A stretch of DNA of 32,180 nt, from the NCBI GenBank assembly GCA_018063125.1, contig JAGOQY010000003.1, positions 6,514-38,693 of the forward strand. The letters run 5' to 3'. A model generated the notes under the pieces. It was given only the letters and a program-made list of their open reading frames with translations. It made no database searches and was not told where the DNA came from. This DNA comes from Patescibacteria group bacterium. Its GTDB lineage: Bacteria > Patescibacteriota > Patescibacteriia > 2-12-FULL-60-25. Of the stretch, positions 15,603-24,082 are shown one piece after another; within the stretch, counting starts at the first letter, position 1; each line of letters starts with the position of its first letter. The translations under genes were made by a program, and so were the position numbers.

Positions 15603-15682
15603 TCAAGAGATTCGACCTCAAAGCCCTCTTTTTTGTAAAGGCTAAAATTAACAAAAAACCCCAATTTTACAGGCAAAAACCC

Positions 15683-15711
15683 TTGACCCAACGCCTAATA
15701 CGGGCTACTCT
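15683..15711 (+). promoter_or_regulatory. Promoter of the DHH-like gene
   Basis: TTGACC (15683-15688), a 17-base spacer, TACTCT (15706-15711). The leader is about 20 bases and holds a small CCGC/GCGG hairpin just before the ATG at 15738. It is divergent from the valS promoter. Confidence 0.65.
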
Positions 15712-15737
15712 TACCGATCCGCAAAACGCGGACATTC

Positions 15738-16895
15738 ATGGCACTGGCCCCAGAACAACAGGCGATTGAGCTCATCATGCGCGCCAAGCGCATTCTCATC
15801 GTTTCTAAAGATCACGCCGCCATCGACGCACTCGCTTCCGTCGGGGCGTGTTTGGCATTTCTGACAAAACTAGGCAAAGCCGCAGACGCGGTGATCCCCG
15901 GCCATGATGCCAACCGAGTGCCGGCCTTTTTGCCGGTTTCGATCCCCATTCAACCCGCCGTCGGAGCCATGCGCGCCTTCGAATTATCCCTCGATGTCTC
16001 CAACACTCCCCTTTCTGAACTCCTCTACGACGTGAAGGACGGGAAGCTCGAAATCACCGTGACGCCGAAATCCGGAGAATGGTCTCCGAAAGACGTCACA
16101 TTCAAACACGGACAGGATCGATACGATCTTGTGATCGCTCTCGACTGTCCGGATCTCGCTTCGCTCGGCTCTCTCTTCAAAGAACACGCGGACTTCTTTT
16201 ATCGAACCACGGTCGTGAACATTGATCGCGATGCAACGAACGAACATTGGGGCCAGGTGAATCTTGTGGATCTGAACGCCGTCTCCACGACCGAGATCTT
16301 GTTCGGGATGTTTGATCGCTGGAACAAAAACCTCATCGACGAACCAATTGCGACGGGACTTCTCGCCGGCATGATTGCGAAGACGCAATCGTTCCGCACA
16401 CCGAACGTCACCCCAAAGACGCTCGACACCGCTTCGAAACTCATCGCCATGGGCGCGAAGCGCGAAGAGATCGTTCACGGTCTCTGGCGCACGAAGAGTG
16501 TCCCAACGCTAAAATTGTGGGGACGCGCGCTTTCCCGTTTGGAATATGATCGTGCTCACGGACTCGTCTGGACAACGCTCTCGCGCGAAGACTTTCTCTC
16601 TGCTGGTGCACCGGATGATGCGCTCGACGGCATTGTTTCCGAACTGGTCGCGTATTCGCCGGAAGCGAAAGTTGTTGTCTTGATCCACGAAAAAGGAAAT
16701 TCCACTCAAATGGGCGCATGCGTGACGATTCACGCGATGCCTCCCTACTCGGCCACAGAGCTCGGTCGTGTCTTTGGCGCGAGTGGCGCACGAGATCGCG
16801 TCGAGTTCTGCCTGACGCCGGGTCAGCCACTTGTCGAAGGAACCCTGCAAATCATTGACCGCCTCCGAGAAACCCTGAAAAACACGTCCCGCTAA
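15738..16895 (+). CDS. DHH-like phosphoesterase with lost DHH motif
   Basis: A 385-residue protein with the overall plan of DHH-family phosphoesterases (NrnA/RecJ-like: nanoRNase or pAp phosphatase). The first motif region is SKDHAAIDALASVGA (about 23-37), where N-x-D-x-D-A-x-x-S is usual. The strand LVIALDCPDLASLG (about 131-144) keeps its Asp. The defining DHH motif is replaced: VVNIDRDATNEHWGQVNLVD (about 159-178) has DRD where 'IDHH' is expected. The C-terminal DHHA1-like part is present (STQMGACVTIH). With metal ligands missing, it may be inactive or use another chemistry. It has its own promoter and terminator. The stop codon lies in the terminator loop. Confidence 0.72.
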   Translation: MALAPEQQAIELIMRAKRILIVSKDHAAIDALASVGACLAFLTKLGKAADAVIPGHDANRVPAFLPVSIPIQPAVGAMRAFELSLDVSNTPLSELLYDVKDGKLEITVTPKSGEWSPKDVTFKHGQDRYDLVIALDCPDLASLGSLFKEHADFFYRTTVVNIDRDATNEHWGQVNLVDLNAVSTTEILFGMFDRWNKNLIDEPIATGLLAGMIAKTQSFRTPNVTPKTLDTASKLIAMGAKREEIVHGLWRTKSVPTLKLWGRALSRLEYDRAHGLVWTTLSREDFLSAGAPDDALDGIVSELVAYSPEAKVVVLIHEKGNSTQMGACVTIHAMPPYSATELGRVFGASGARDRVEFCLTPGQPLVEGTLQIIDRLRETLKNTSR

Positions 16896-16912
16896 TCCTG
16901 GGACGTGTTTTT
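16878..16912 (+). terminator. Terminator of the DHH-like gene
   Basis: AAAAACACGTCCC (16878-16890), a 9-base loop containing the TAA stop, and GGGACGTGTTTTT (16900-16912). The stem is closed by matching A and T tracts. Confidence 0.9.
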
Positions 16913-16957
16913 ATCATGGACGGATCGAGCCCCGACCGATACGCTTTTGCGGATCTT

Positions 16958-18124
16958 ATGGCCAATCCTCGTATCGTGATTGTCGGCGCAGGTTTCGTGG
17001 GACTCCCCACCGCACGTCAACTAAAAAAACGTCTTCCGAATGCAGACGTTTTTCTGATTGATAAGAAAGACCATTTTCTTTTTACGCCACGCCTCATCGA
17101 TCTTCTCGAAACGCCGAGTGATAAATACACGCCGCGCATCGCCCCAATCGCCGCGCGCCAAAAATTTACGTTCGTCCAAGGAGAAGCGCGAAATATTGAT
17201 CGCACGAAAAGGATTGTCTACGTGAAAACTCAGGACGGAGCCGCTCGTGAACTTGGGTATGACGCTCTCGTCCTCTGTCAGGGCGCCAAAACAACCTACT
17301 TCAAAACCCCAGGCGCAGAAGCCTACGCCCTCCCACTCAAAGTCCGCGAAGACGTCGACCGGATCCATGCACGCGTCCAAGAACGCTTCGCGGATGCAAA
17401 AGATGCAGATCCGATGCGCGCAAAAGCGCTCCTCTCGTTTCTCGTGGTTGGCGCTGGACCTTCTGGAATCGAGGCGCTCTTCTCGCTCAAGGCCTACGCA
17501 GAGCGATACGCTGACGAACACGCGCCAACACTTAAGCAATATCTCTCGTTTGCTGTTCTCCAAGCGGCTCCCCAGATTCTCCCAGGATTCATTCCAGGCG
17601 TCGTAAACGCGGCGAAAGATGCGCTCTCTCGTCACAACATCGATATCTTTGAAGGAGATCCTGTCACCAACATCGAGCCGGATGCAGTCACCACCGCCGT
17701 GGGTCGCCGCATTCCGTATGGCGTTCTTCTCTGGTGTGCCGGAATTGAAGCCAACTGCATCACGATGGCCCCAGAAACACTTCTGGATCGCGCAGGGTGT
17801 ATCGTGACGGATCAATATCTCCACGTCTCAGACATGATTTTTGCCGCTGGCGATACGGTCGCATTCGCAGATCGAAACGTCATCATCCCAAAAAATGCGC
17901 AGACAGCCATGATGATGGTTGAAACGATCACCACAAACGTGATCAATACGCTCGAGAAAAAACCTCTTGTCGCGTTCCACTACACGTCGAAAGGAAACAT
18001 CCTCACCCTTGGCCCGAATGACGGCGTTCTTCAATTAAAGAGCCTGAGCGCTCGATCGGGGCTTGCGCGCACCATTCGCAACGCGCTCTACAATATTCGC
18101 GAGCGTCAAATCACCGGCAATTGA
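16958..18124 (+). CDS. NDH-2-like FAD/NAD(P)-dependent oxidoreductase
   Basis: A 388-residue pyridine nucleotide-disulfide-type oxidoreductase resembling type II NADH dehydrogenase. It has two Rossmann motifs: IVIVGAGFVGLPTARQL at the N-terminus for FAD, and FLVVGAGPSGIEALFSL (about 163-179) for NAD(P)H. The ALVLCQGAKT segment and the late IFAAGDTVAF, which contacts the flavin, are present. Length fits NDH-2 or sulfide-quinone-reductase relatives; no redox Cys pair is obvious. In a cell with reduced metabolism this may be the main NADH:quinone-type oxidase. I use the ATG at 16958, which places the glycine motif at the N-terminus; an earlier ATG at 16916 lies in the preceding terminator. No Shine-Dalgarno is visible. 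Confidence 0.85.
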   Translation: MANPRIVIVGAGFVGLPTARQLKKRLPNADVFLIDKKDHFLFTPRLIDLLETPSDKYTPRIAPIAARQKFTFVQGEARNIDRTKRIVYVKTQDGAARELGYDALVLCQGAKTTYFKTPGAEAYALPLKVREDVDRIHARVQERFADAKDADPMRAKALLSFLVVGAGPSGIEALFSLKAYAERYADEHAPTLKQYLSFAVLQAAPQILPGFIPGVVNAAKDALSRHNIDIFEGDPVTNIEPDAVTTAVGRRIPYGVLLWCAGIEANCITMAPETLLDRAGCIVTDQYLHVSDMIFAAGDTVAFADRNVIIPKNAQTAMMMVETITTNVINTLEKKPLVAFHYTSKGNILTLGPNDGVLQLKSLSARSGLARTIRNALYNIRERQITGN

Positions 18125-18149
18125 TTCCCTGCCCCTCGGACGTTACACT
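18121..18149 (+). promoter_or_regulatory. Promoter of the doxX-like gene
   Basis: TTGATT (18121-18126) overlaps the stop of the oxidoreductase gene. A 17-base spacer and TACACT (18144-18149) follow. The leader is about 30 bases. Confidence 0.6.
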
Positions 18150-18185
18150 GTGGATATCTACTCATTATTCTCCACATTGTTTCGT

Positions 18186-18608
18186 ATGTTGAAAAAGTTC
18201 TTCGACGGAAAGAAGTGCACAGATTGCGCGCTTCTCGTCATTCGCCTCGCCGCTGGTGTGATCTTCGTGATTCATGGATACGGCAAGCTGTTTGGCACGG
18301 CCCCAGGAATGACCGCCTTTACCGGCATGGTTGATAAGCTCGGCTTCCCAGCTCCAGGCCTCTTCGCCTACCTCGCCGCGCTCACGGAATTCCTCGGTGG
18401 CATCGCCCTGATCCTCGGCGTCTTTGTTCCGCCAGCCGCTGCCCTTCTCGCGATTGTCATGCTCGTCGCCTGGGGTGCCGTGAAGAAATTCGCACTTCCG
18501 GCCGGAGATGCGGATCTCTCATTGCTCGCCATCTCGATCGCCCTCTTTATGACGGGCGCCGGCAAGCACACGGTCATGTCCCTCATGGGCAAGAAGAACA
18601 ACTCGTAA
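18186..18608 (+). CDS. DoxX family membrane protein
   Basis: A 140-residue four-helix membrane protein of the DoxX family. The first helix carries the family pattern RLAAGVIFVIHGYGKLFG (about 21-38), followed by the conserved amphipathic FTGMVDKLGFPAP and then three further hydrophobic segments (LFAYLAALTEFLGGIALILG, AAALLAIVMLVAWGAV, SLLAISIALFMTG). DoxX proteins occur with oxidoreductases and in redox or sulfur stress settings; the NDH-2-like gene just upstream fits this. I start at the ATG at 18186 because upstream codons belong to the end of the oxidoreductase gene in another frame. No Shine-Dalgarno is seen. A strong palindromic terminator follows. Confidence 0.88.
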   Translation: MLKKFFDGKKCTDCALLVIRLAAGVIFVIHGYGKLFGTAPGMTAFTGMVDKLGFPAPGLFAYLAALTEFLGGIALILGVFVPPAAALLAIVMLVAWGAVKKFALPAGDADLSLLAISIALFMTGAGKHTVMSLMGKKNNS

Positions 18609-18623
18609 AATTCTCAGGATTGA

Positions 18624-18659
18624 AAAACACCCCACCTCTCGCGAGAGGTGGGGTGTTTT
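18624..18659 (+). terminator. Terminator of the doxX-like gene
   Basis: An uninterrupted 36-base inverted repeat: AAAACACCCCACCTCTCG is mirrored by CGAGAGGTGGGGTGTTTT. It is strong and symmetric, so it may also stop transcripts from the minus-strand RNA at 18680. Confidence 0.92.
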
Positions 18660-18679
18660 GTATGTATGATATTTCTCAC

Positions 18680-18767
18680 AAAAAAGGACAGCAGGGGGTG
18701 TGGTCCGGAACGGCATCCTCGCCAGAACCCGCTCCGTAAACCCACCCTCTGCTGCCCTTTTTATCTT
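18680..18767 (-). ncRNA. Probable small structured RNA, unidentified
   Basis: A region of about 88 nt with no ORF. On minus it forms a rod: the 5' end AAAAAGGGCAGCAG pairs with 3' CUGCUGUCCUUUUU (one G-U), continues as GGGUG/CACCC after a mismatch, and then, past a small internal loop, forms the 8-bp stem CGGAGCGG/CCGUUCCG. A small apical hairpin follows (UUCU, GGCG loop, AGGA). The transcript ends in six U, so the closing stem doubles as terminator. A promoter lies 8 bases before the proposed 5' end. Size and shape recall small bacterial SRP RNA, but the conserved GGAA loop with flanking AGCA is absent on this strand. It is too short for 6S RNA. Identity unknown. Confidence 0.6.
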
Positions 18768-18774
18768 GGAGAAT

Positions 18775-18803
18775 AGAGTACCCCCGAGGCAAAAACCTGT
18801 GAA
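18775..18803 (-). promoter_or_regulatory. Promoter of the small RNA
   Basis: On minus, TTCACA (18798-18803; one mismatch to TTGACA), a 17-base spacer and TACTCT (18775-18780). The same -10 hexamer is used by the 16S promoter. The start would be near 18767. Confidence 0.6.
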
Positions 18804-18820
18804 GTCCCCCTTGTCAACAG

Positions 18821-19504
18821 CTATTTCTTACACGATGTGGAACACGTTTCGTAGGCCGTTTTGCAGGAAGCGAGTTTTACTTCATCCGTTCCAGCCGTTT
18901 TTTGACATTCGGCGTTTCGTGCATCACAGGTCGTACATGCAACGGCAGCCGTACCCGGCGCGGGAAACACGGAAGCTTCTCGACACTTCTTCGCACATGC
19001 CTCGGCGCCTGCCGCATTCGTCGCTGGTTCTTTCTTGCAGGATTCAATACAGATCGCCACTGGATCTGTCGGAGCCGTTGCACCGCGACAGTCTTTCGCC
19101 TGAGCAACACATTTATCATTCATCGTCTTGAGCAACGTCTCAAGACGCTCCACCCGCTTTCCCAGATTTCGAATTTCCGTCAAAACCGTGGCGTTCGTAT
19201 TTGCCGTACCGCCCGTCGTCTGTGCTTCGACAGAACTCCAAGCAATCGCTCCCGTTAGCACAATCGCGAGACCGGAAACAATCGCCGCAGTCCACACATG
19301 TGCGGCACCACGAGCGGCATGCACGATATGATGATCGCGCATGTGCGATGTTGGTCCAACGTATCGCACGGCACACTCACGGCCACAATCACCATGCCCG
19401 CAGGCAGGTCCGCTCGTCATTCCGCCCATCGGACCCTCAGGGATCGGAGAAGAAGCGGCTTTTTTGGGACGACGGGAAGGGGCTTTTGGTTTTGGCTCGG
19501 CCAT
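18821..19504 (-). CDS. Membrane-anchored Cys-rich protein
   Basis: A 227-residue protein of unknown function. It has a basic Pro/Lys/Ser-rich start (1-25), then a Cys/His cluster ACGHGDCGREC (about 33-43) followed by RYVGPTSHMRDHHIVH (about 47-62), which could bind metal on the inner side. A single membrane helix follows at about 70-92, then a short coiled coil (about 105-130), and an outer region with eleven Cys in C-x3-C and similar spacing (CIESC, CAKKC, CTTC, CKTAYETCSTSC), probably disulfide-bonded or metal-binding. I start at the ATG at 19504; the frame is open further but that stretch covers the promoter. No Shine-Dalgarno is visible. I associate this type with Patescibacteria. Confidence 0.72.
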   Translation of the reverse strand: MAEPKPKAPSRRPKKAASSPIPEGPMGGMTSGPACGHGDCGRECAVRYVGPTSHMRDHHIVHAARGAAHVWTAAIVSGLAIVLTGAIAWSSVEAQTTGGTANTNATVLTEIRNLGKRVERLETLLKTMNDKCVAQAKDCRGATAPTDPVAICIESCKKEPATNAAGAEACAKKCREASVFPAPGTAAVACTTCDARNAECQKTAGTDEVKLASCKTAYETCSTSCKK

Positions 19505-19545
19505 AGGTGCGAAAGACGGGATGTGGATTAAATGAATCTGCCGGA

Positions 19546-19551
19546 AGTATA
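19546..19551 (-). promoter_or_regulatory. Extended -10 promoter of the Cys-rich gene
   Basis: On minus, TGG followed by TATACT makes an extended -10 box (TGn-TATACT). No good -35 is seen. The leader would be about 35 bases. It is divergent from the tRNA-Val promoter. Confidence 0.5.
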
Positions 19552-19569
19552 CCATATCCCCCGATCGCA

Positions 19570-19598
19570 TTGACACTTGGCCGTAAAAACCGTACAGT
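19570..19598 (+). promoter_or_regulatory. Promoter of tRNA-Val(GAC)
   Basis: TTGACA (19570-19575), a 17-base spacer and TACAGT (19593-19598). The tRNA begins 13 bases later, so the 5' leader is only a few bases. Confidence 0.8.
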
Positions 19599-19611
19599 GC
19601 CGGCACGTTTT

Positions 19612-19688
19612 GGACGGCTAGCTCAGTTGGTTAGAGCGTCACATTGACATTGTGAAGGTCAGAGGTTCGACTCCTCTGCCGTCCACCA
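19612..19688 (+). tRNA. tRNA-Val (anticodon GAC), CCA encoded
   Basis: A complete cloverleaf: acceptor GGACGGC/GCCGTCC, D arm with AGTTGGTTA, anticodon stem TCACA/TGTGA with loop TTGACAT, T loop TTCGACT. Anticodon GAC reads GUC and GUU, complementing the TAC isoacceptor at 3186. CCA is encoded. It has its own promoter and terminator. Confidence 0.96.
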
Positions 19689-19691
19689 GTG

Positions 19692-19719
19692 AAAAACACC
19701 GCCAGAGGGCGGTGTTTTT
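19692..19719 (+). terminator. Bidirectional terminator, tRNA-Val / kinase-like gene
   Basis: AAAAACACCGCC, loop AGAG, and GGCGGTGTTTTT form a stem closed by A and T tracts. It serves the tRNA on plus and the convergent gene ending at 19731 on minus. Confidence 0.9.
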
Positions 19720-19730
19720 CGTTGGAGGGC

Positions 19731-21038
19731 TTAATCAGTTACCGGAGGACCAGTGCGACGATTTCGATCACGATCTTCAAACATCGGCGTGAACACCTCA
19801 CGCCACATCTTGGGAGACATGATCTGAATCGCCGGAATATGCACGCGATCAGGAATCCCCGAAATAATCGCTAATGCGTTTGTCACACGAACAGTGTTCA
19901 TCGTATTCAATGCGTATGTAAGCCGATCCGGATGAAACCCAAATCCTTTTCGCCAACTATTAGCAAATGATTCCAACTCCTCCACTTGAGAAAAATATTC
20001 CCCCGGATGATCCGGCTTCTCCCGTCTCGGCGTTGAAGTAATGAACGGATCAGGAAAACGAACATTCCAAGAATCTCCTTCTTTGAGGAGAACCATATTT
20101 TTTGATCCTGCGAGGTCCAATGCGTTCCCCGTCTCCTGAAGATATCGAACCATTTGCTTCACCGTCTCTTGAAGTTTTTCCAAAAATTTTGCATCCGTCT
20201 GGGCCTCCAAATGCACGGACATCAACTGCGGGAACATCGACAACGCCATTGCGCGTTCTTCATTCAGCGTGATGCCCCGCTCCTGGACAGCTTCCGGATT
20301 TGTTAGCACGACATGCGCTTTATCAAATAATTTTTCATGCGCTTCCGACCGCTGTTCCTGCATCAATCTTTTTTCTGGATAGTGCCCCGTCAATGAAATC
20401 ACCTGGTCATCCGCGAGATCCATCTTTTTCTGTACCACGACCCACGCAGGAATCTTTTCCGGAAACCATCCAAAATGCTCATTGGATCCCGTTAGCGCTT
20501 GATAGACGTTCGGGGAAACTGGAACATCGCGAATCATAAACTGCTGAGGCGGAACGGAGTGAAAACCAAAATAGGATCGCAATTCCGCAATCTTCTCACG
20601 CTCAACGTTCATCTGCTCCTTCAAATATCCAACCGCTTCTTTTTGCTGAAACTCCCCCCTTAATCTTGCAGAGAGAACTGGCAATGACTGATTAAAATTC
20701 ACTTTATAGACAACGTCTTGATGTTTCGGATTCTCAAATTCAAACACCAGATGCTCTCCACCTTTTGCGAGCAATGCGGGATCGAAAATCACTTCGCGCA
20801 CGTTTCCCGTTTTTTCCGAAACATACCTCTGAGAAGCGGGCACGATTTCTGAAACGGATTTTGCGAGCGTCTTCTTTTGCGTACGCTCCCCCGTCTTCTC
20901 TTCTGCTTTTTGAAATGCATCCTGTTCAGATACCGGACGCTCGTCAGAAATCTGCTCCGACGACTCCGAATCCATTGGAGGCGGAATCATCTGATGTTCT
21001 TTTTTCGCGTGCGACTCAAACGACTTCATGCCGGACAT
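19731..21038 (-). CDS. Conserved-looking protein, possibly kinase-like fold
   Basis: A 435-residue cytoplasmic protein with no signal peptide or membrane helix. The first 75 residues are charged and low in complexity (many Glu, Lys and Ser). The rest hints at a protein-kinase-like fold: a glycine-containing strand AKGGEHLVFEF (about 91-101), a following VVYKVN with a possible catalytic Lys (about 109-114), a catalytic-loop-like LDLAGSKN (D-x-x-G-x-x-N) near 315, and RFPDPF shortly after, which could stand for the metal-binding DFG Asp. A central helical region contains many acidic residues. I cannot name a family. The start is uncertain: ATG at 21038 or 21029, or TTG at 21068, which lies in the T-run of the 16S terminator. 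Confidence 0.6.
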   Translation of the reverse strand: MSGMKSFESHAKKEHQMIPPPMDSESSEQISDERPVSEQDAFQKAEEKTGERTQKKTLAKSVSEIVPASQRYVSEKTGNVREVIFDPALLAKGGEHLVFEFENPKHQDVVYKVNFNQSLPVLSARLRGEFQQKEAVGYLKEQMNVEREKIAELRSYFGFHSVPPQQFMIRDVPVSPNVYQALTGSNEHFGWFPEKIPAWVVVQKKMDLADDQVISLTGHYPEKRLMQEQRSEAHEKLFDKAHVVLTNPEAVQERGITLNEERAMALSMFPQLMSVHLEAQTDAKFLEKLQETVKQMVRYLQETGNALDLAGSKNMVLLKEGDSWNVRFPDPFITSTPRREKPDHPGEYFSQVEELESFANSWRKGFGFHPDRLTYALNTMNTVRVTNALAIISGIPDRVHIPAIQIMSPKMWREVFTPMFEDRDRNRRTGPPVTD

Positions 21039-21065
21039 GATACGTGTTTTTTCTGCGTTTGAATA

Positions 21066-21090
21066 CAAAAATCCTCAGCGGATGCTGAGG
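21066..21090 (-). terminator. Terminator of the 16S transcript
   Basis: On minus, CCTCAGC, loop ATCC, GCTGAGG (21073-21090), then ATTTTTG. It ends the 16S transcript about 150 bases after the gene, with no 23S gene, 5S gene or tRNA in between. Confidence 0.85.
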
Positions 21091-21100
21091 CGTTTGCCTT

Positions 21101-21137
21101 CAACTTCGAAAGAGTGACCACAGTAATGATCGGGACC
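21101..21137 (-). other. 3' arm of the pre-16S processing stem
   Basis: This stretch is complementary to 22791-22837. The matched blocks include AACTTCG, AAAGAGTGACCACAGT and GATCGGG with their complements, interrupted by small bulges. In the precursor RNA the two arms bring the 5' and 3' flanks of 16S together, as in RNase III processing stems. Confidence 0.8.
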
Positions 21138-21240
21138 TTCATGGTCGTGAACCGAAGTTCACGAACCGACCTTGGGAATTTCATCCTGATTCATTCCGAC
21201 GAGATGTCGGAACGACAGTGTTGTATTCTTGTCTCCCTAG

Positions 21241-22747
<1,507 letters not shown>

Positions 22748-22750
22748 ACA

Positions 22751-22769
22751 CCCTGATAAATTATCAGGG
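22751..22769 (-). other. Hairpin directly upstream of 16S
   Basis: CCCTGATA, loop AAT, TATCAGGG. A perfect 8-bp stem a few bases before the mature 5' end, inside the processing region. Confidence 0.6.
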
Positions 22770-22790
22770 TATCAATAATTGTGTTTGTCT

Positions 22791-22837
22791 GGACCCGATC
22801 TTAGTAACTGTGGTCACTCTTTCGTTGTCGAAGTTCA
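22791..22837 (-). other. 5' arm of the pre-16S processing stem
   Basis: Complementary to 21101-21137 (see that entry). Between this arm and the promoter, the leader holds a hairpin GCCCACGC/GCGTGG (about 22859-22880) and a direct repeat ATCACAG-N9-ATCACAG (about 22889-22911). I see no clear boxA. Confidence 0.8.
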
Positions 22838-22922
22838 GACGTTCGCGGGATGATGAAACCACGCTTTAGGCGTGGGCTTCTTCCGCTGTGATATCCACAA
22901 TCTGTGATGCGAACGTGCGGGC

Positions 22923-22951
22923 AGAGTAACGAAAGAAAAAAACCCTGTCAA
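22923..22951 (-). promoter_or_regulatory. Promoter of the 16S rRNA gene
   Basis: On minus, TTGACA (22946-22951), a 17-base spacer with a T-rich centre, TACTCT (22923-22928). The leader is about 170 nt. The 414-base gap 22748-23161 is filled by this leader, this promoter and, on plus, the promoter and leader of the next gene; the middle (22952-23050) shows no further feature. Confidence 0.8.
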
Positions 22952-23050
22952 GGCGCGGCCAAACGACCCTTTTTGTTCACAAAATGAACCACCCATAACC
23001 ATGATTTTCCGAGGCTTTTTGCGAATCTTAAAATCATGTTAAGAGATCGA

Positions 23051-23079
23051 TTGACAAAAACGCCAAAAAATGGTAGTTT
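23051..23079 (+). promoter_or_regulatory. Promoter of the G+C-rich ORF at 23162
   Basis: TTGACA (23051-23056), a 17-base A-rich spacer, TAGTTT (23074-23079). The leader is about 75 bases. Its second half turns G+C-rich and holds a CGGGG/CCCCG hairpin just before the Shine-Dalgarno. Confidence 0.7.
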
Positions 23080-23161
23080 TCGACATCCGTTCAACGCAAA
23101 TGCAGAACGGTACATCGTCCTTTAACCCATCACAGCGCGGGGTCCCCGCGAGGAGAAAGCC

Positions 23162-23998
23162 TTGAATCCACATCGAAATCGGCTCAAAACCCTCACGGCG
23201 GCACATGACGCTGTGATCAGACTCCAATCGACGATGAATCTCGACGCGCCGCAAGCGATCGAGCTCATCAGCAAGGCACTCGCCTGCCTCGATCCTCGCG
23301 TCGTGCAAGAACGACAGCTCGAGGAGTGGGTCGAGACGCTGAAAAAGGCCTGTGCCCGAAAATGGTGCAAGCCTGCTCCGCAGATCCCGCCGTCGGACAA
23401 ACTGCAGAAGCAGATCCGAAGCGTGGCCAGCGGGCTCCGACATGTGAGGGAGGCGCTCTACGCCGCCATCCATCCGTTCACGGTGAGAAGGGTTCGAGAC
23501 ACGCTCGACATGCTCTTCACCGAAGCCTGCAGACGCTCTCCAGAGACCTCGATCGAGCTCCCTGAGCTCGCCGATCCGGTCGCCCTTCATGTGCTCAAAC
23601 TTCTCGTTCAAGAGGAGGATCGGCACACGAATGACGAGCACTGGAACGCCCTCGTTCACGAGGTCATCGAGTTCTTCATGGAAGCGCGTCTCGGAGCGTA
23701 CACACGCCTCGAGCCGCACTTCGGAGACGCCAAACGTGGAGCGCGCAAGGAGGCCAGTAGCCTTGTCCACGAAGAGCTGACTCGCTTGCGACGCCTGCGT
23801 GCGCCCAAGCGTGAACGAGCTCCTCAGCCCGCTCCGCCGATCCGGCGCTCCACCATCATCGAACTGGCCCCGAACAGCGTTCGAGGCCACAAGGCGACCG
23901 GCAAGCCCGCCCGAGAGAGTGCCGATGTCAGAGGCGACATCCCCCAGCAGATCTGGAAGCGCTTCCCGCAGCTCAGGGTGCTCATCGCCCCGAACTAA
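23162..23998 (+). CDS. Solitary G+C-rich ORF, helical basic protein
   Basis: A 278-residue protein that I do not recognise, starting with TTG. It is mostly alpha-helical by composition, Arg/Lys/Glu-rich and without a signal peptide or membrane helix. The last 75 residues are basic and Pro-rich (RAPKRERAPQPAPPIRR), perhaps a disordered nucleic-acid-binding tail. GAGGAG lies six bases before the TTG, the promoter is at 23051 and the terminator at 24039, all on plus, which decides the strand against a longer open frame on minus (23039-24025). Its base and codon use is G+C-rich like the ORFs at 3372 and 11531, unlike rsmA beside it. Probably a separately acquired unit. Confidence 0.68.
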   Translation: MNPHRNRLKTLTAAHDAVIRLQSTMNLDAPQAIELISKALACLDPRVVQERQLEEWVETLKKACARKWCKPAPQIPPSDKLQKQIRSVASGLRHVREALYAAIHPFTVRRVRDTLDMLFTEACRRSPETSIELPELADPVALHVLKLLVQEEDRHTNDEHWNALVHEVIEFFMEARLGAYTRLEPHFGDAKRGARKEASSLVHEELTRLRRLRAPKRERAPQPAPPIRRSTIIELAPNSVRGHKATGKPARESADVRGDIPQQIWKRFPQLRVLIAPN

Positions 23999-24038
23999 TC
24001 CACCCGCTCCTTCGTCCGCCCTCACCGGCAGACTTCAC

Positions 24039-24082
24039 CTCGCCTCGCTCTGAGAGATCTCAGAACGAGGCGAGTTTTTTTT
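24039..24082 (+). terminator. One-way terminator of the 23162 ORF
   Basis: CTCGCCTCG.TCTGAG and CTCAGA.CGAGGCGAG form a long stem (24039-24074) with one mismatch, followed by eight T. The T-run overlaps the last codon of the convergent rsmA gene. Confidence 0.92.

Noticed and set aside
15562-15737. T-box or other riboswitch upstream of valS
   Set aside because: A promoter lies 12 bases before the ATG, leaving no room for a leader. No T-box sequence or terminator/antiterminator pair is seen.
18680-18767. Calling the small RNA an SRP RNA
   Set aside because: The plus strand contains GGTCCGGAA, but it does not form the required UCC-GGAA-GGA hairpin, and neither strand has the AGCA side of the symmetric loop. 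Left as unidentified.
23039-24025. A 328-codon open frame on minus opposite the ORF at 23162
   Set aside because: Promoter, Shine-Dalgarno and terminator all fit the plus strand. The minus frame covers the plus-strand promoter and has no signals of its own; it is a shadow caused by high G+C.
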